From contig JANLYD010000077.1 in assembly GCA_031365465.1 (NCBI GenBank), positions 1 to 7,506 on the forward strand: a stretch of 7,506 nt of DNA, given 5' to 3'. Below are positions 6,750 through 7,506 of the stretch, in pieces (the first letter of the stretch is position 1; every line of letters begins with the position of its first letter). The notes under the pieces are model-generated. The model saw only the letters and a list, made by a program, of their open reading frames with translations. It did not search any database and was not told the origin of the DNA. The position numbers and the translations under genes are program-made. This stretch comes from JABFRJ01 sp031365465. Its GTDB lineage: Bacteria; Pseudomonadota; Alphaproteobacteria; Rhizobiales; Hyphomicrobiaceae.

Positions 6750-6831
6750 TGAAACGCTGAAACTTACGCTAAGCGGATCCGTAACTCGTTCAACTGGCCC
6801 GGTTCGACGGCCCTCAGTTGGAGCGATCGAC

Positions 6832-7440
6832 ATGCGTAACAATCAAACACGTAGCCTGTTTTCACTTGCCGCTGTCGCGCTGTCGGCAGGGTGCTTGGCA
6901 ACCGTCGCGTTGCCGCAGTCGGCAATGTCGGCACCCCAAACCGTGACCGTCGGCGGCGCGCCTATGTATGCGACCAAGAACATCATCGAGAACGCGTCGA
7001 AGTCCAAGGATCACACCACGCTCGTCGCCGCCGTCAAGGCTGCCGGCCTTGTCGATACGCTGTCGGGCCCTGGACCGTTCATGGTTTTTGCGCCGACCAA
7101 CGCGGCTTTCAAGAGATTGCCGGCAGGTACGGTCGAAACTCTGCTGAAACCTGAGAACAAAGCCAAGCTGGTGAAGATTTTGACATCGCATGTGGTCGGC
7201 AAGGCCGTCATGTCCGACGCCATCGGCAAGATGGTTTCCGACGACAAGGGCGCGCACCCCATCAAGACGCTGAGCGGCGCAATGCTGATCGCCAAAAATA
7301 AAAACGGCAAGCTCACGCTGACTGACGAAAATGGCGGGGTCGCTACGGTCACGATTGCCGACGTGCAGCAGTCCAACGGCGTGATCCATGTGATCGATCA
7401 TTGGCGACGCCAGTCGAGGCGAGAACGGCGAGCAAACTGA
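6832..7440 (+). CDS. secreted fasciclin (FAS1) domain protein, C-terminus possibly frameshifted
   Basis: From ATG 6832 this gives 202 residues. Residues 1-34 form a signal peptide (basic start, hydrophobic 8-28, AMSA before the mature chain), so it is exported; the LSAGC stretch (17-21) is a poor lipobox because Ser sits at -3. One FAS1 domain covers about 47-190: the H1 box LSGPGPFMVFAPTNAAF (77-93), a central ILTSHVV (116-122) and the H2 box TIADVQQSNGVIHVID (174-189). Bacterial single-FAS1 proteins are periplasmic or extracellular and linked to adhesion, but no specific role is known here. I chose ATG 6832 because GGAG (6820-6823) lies 8 bases upstream and the signal peptide begins there; the frame is open upstream to 6745. 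After VIHVID the last 13 residues hold six arginines and do not resemble the usual short hydrophobic ending; the +1 frame from 7401 reads LATPVEARTASK, which fits better. Confidence 0.85.
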   Translation: MRNNQTRSLFSLAAVALSAGCLATVALPQSAMSAPQTVTVGGAPMYATKNIIENASKSKDHTTLVAAVKAAGLVDTLSGPGPFMVFAPTNAAFKRLPAGTVETLLKPENKAKLVKILTSHVVGKAVMSDAIGKMVSDDKGAHPIKTLSGAMLIAKNKNGKLTLTDENGGVATVTIADVQQSNGVIHVIDHWRRQSRRERRAN

Positions 7441-7506
7441 CTGTAGCGAGTGTAATCTTTTGCATCTGTCTTCTCTTTCAAATTGCTGCCGGGTAGAGCC
7501 GGCTCC
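7441..7506. other. right-edge intergenic sequence, nothing assignable
   Basis: These 66 bases after the fasciclin stop contain a pyrimidine-rich AT-richer stretch (7456-7486) and the 8-base palindrome AGCCGGCT (7497-7504) close to the window end. If the fasciclin gene is frameshifted, its alternative frame would end here at TAG 7494-7496. The palindrome could be part of a hairpin cut by the edge. I see no complete terminator or gene. Confidence 0.3.

Noticed and set aside
6745..6831. Start of the fasciclin gene at 6745
   Set aside because: The 29 extra residues would bury the signal peptide, and ATG 6832 has a proper GGAG upstream.

Overview
The window looks like chromosomal DNA from an alphaproteobacterium, most likely of the order Hyphomicrobiales (Rhizobiales). 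This rests on the GC-rich coding sequence with G/C-rich third positions, on protein families I know mainly from that group, and on a candidate EcfG-type (general stress sigma factor) promoter. No rRNA, tRNA or other taxonomic marker is present, so the genus cannot be given. I see no mobile element, CRISPR array, phage gene or toxin-antitoxin pair. No gene-free stretch exceeds 300 bases.

Left part (1-1473): the window opens inside the last 92 codons of an ABC-transporter periplasmic substrate-binding protein of the nitrate/sulfonate/taurine (NMT1/SsuA-like) type. Three small genes follow: a two-helix DUF378 membrane protein (456-683, +), a DUF883/ElaB-YqjD-like membrane-anchored helical protein (760-1065, -) and a 71-residue hypothetical protein (1258-1473, +). 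The first two converge on a strong hairpin terminator at 700-728. The DUF378 gene has a plausible EcfG-type promoter (394-418), so this part resembles a small stress or envelope-associated set.

Centre (1603-6688): three larger genes make up the main content. An ArnT/PMT-like GT-C glycosyltransferase (+) converges, with a 13-base gap, on a FAD-dependent oxidoreductase of the COG1232 / UDP-galactopyranose-mutase-like group (-). That gene diverges across 222 bases from a 605-residue polytopic protein (+) that resembles STT3-like GT-C proteins of rhizobial genomes. Two of the three are predicted to transfer or handle lipid-linked sugars on the periplasmic face, and the oxidoreductase family often sits beside glycosyltransferases. 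A surface-glycan or lipid-glycosylation role is therefore reasonable, but the substrate is unknown and the genes are not one operon.

Right end (6832-7440): a secreted single-domain fasciclin (FAS1) protein. Its domain is intact up to the conserved VIHVID motif. After that the frame runs into an arginine-rich tail that looks like a +1 frameshift product. The last 66 bases hold no gene that I can support.

The best candidates for something little described are the STT3-like protein with its RIDHHN and LAAPYHR motifs, together with its oxidoreductase and GT39 neighbours. I found no clearly novel system that could be claimed from sequence alone.
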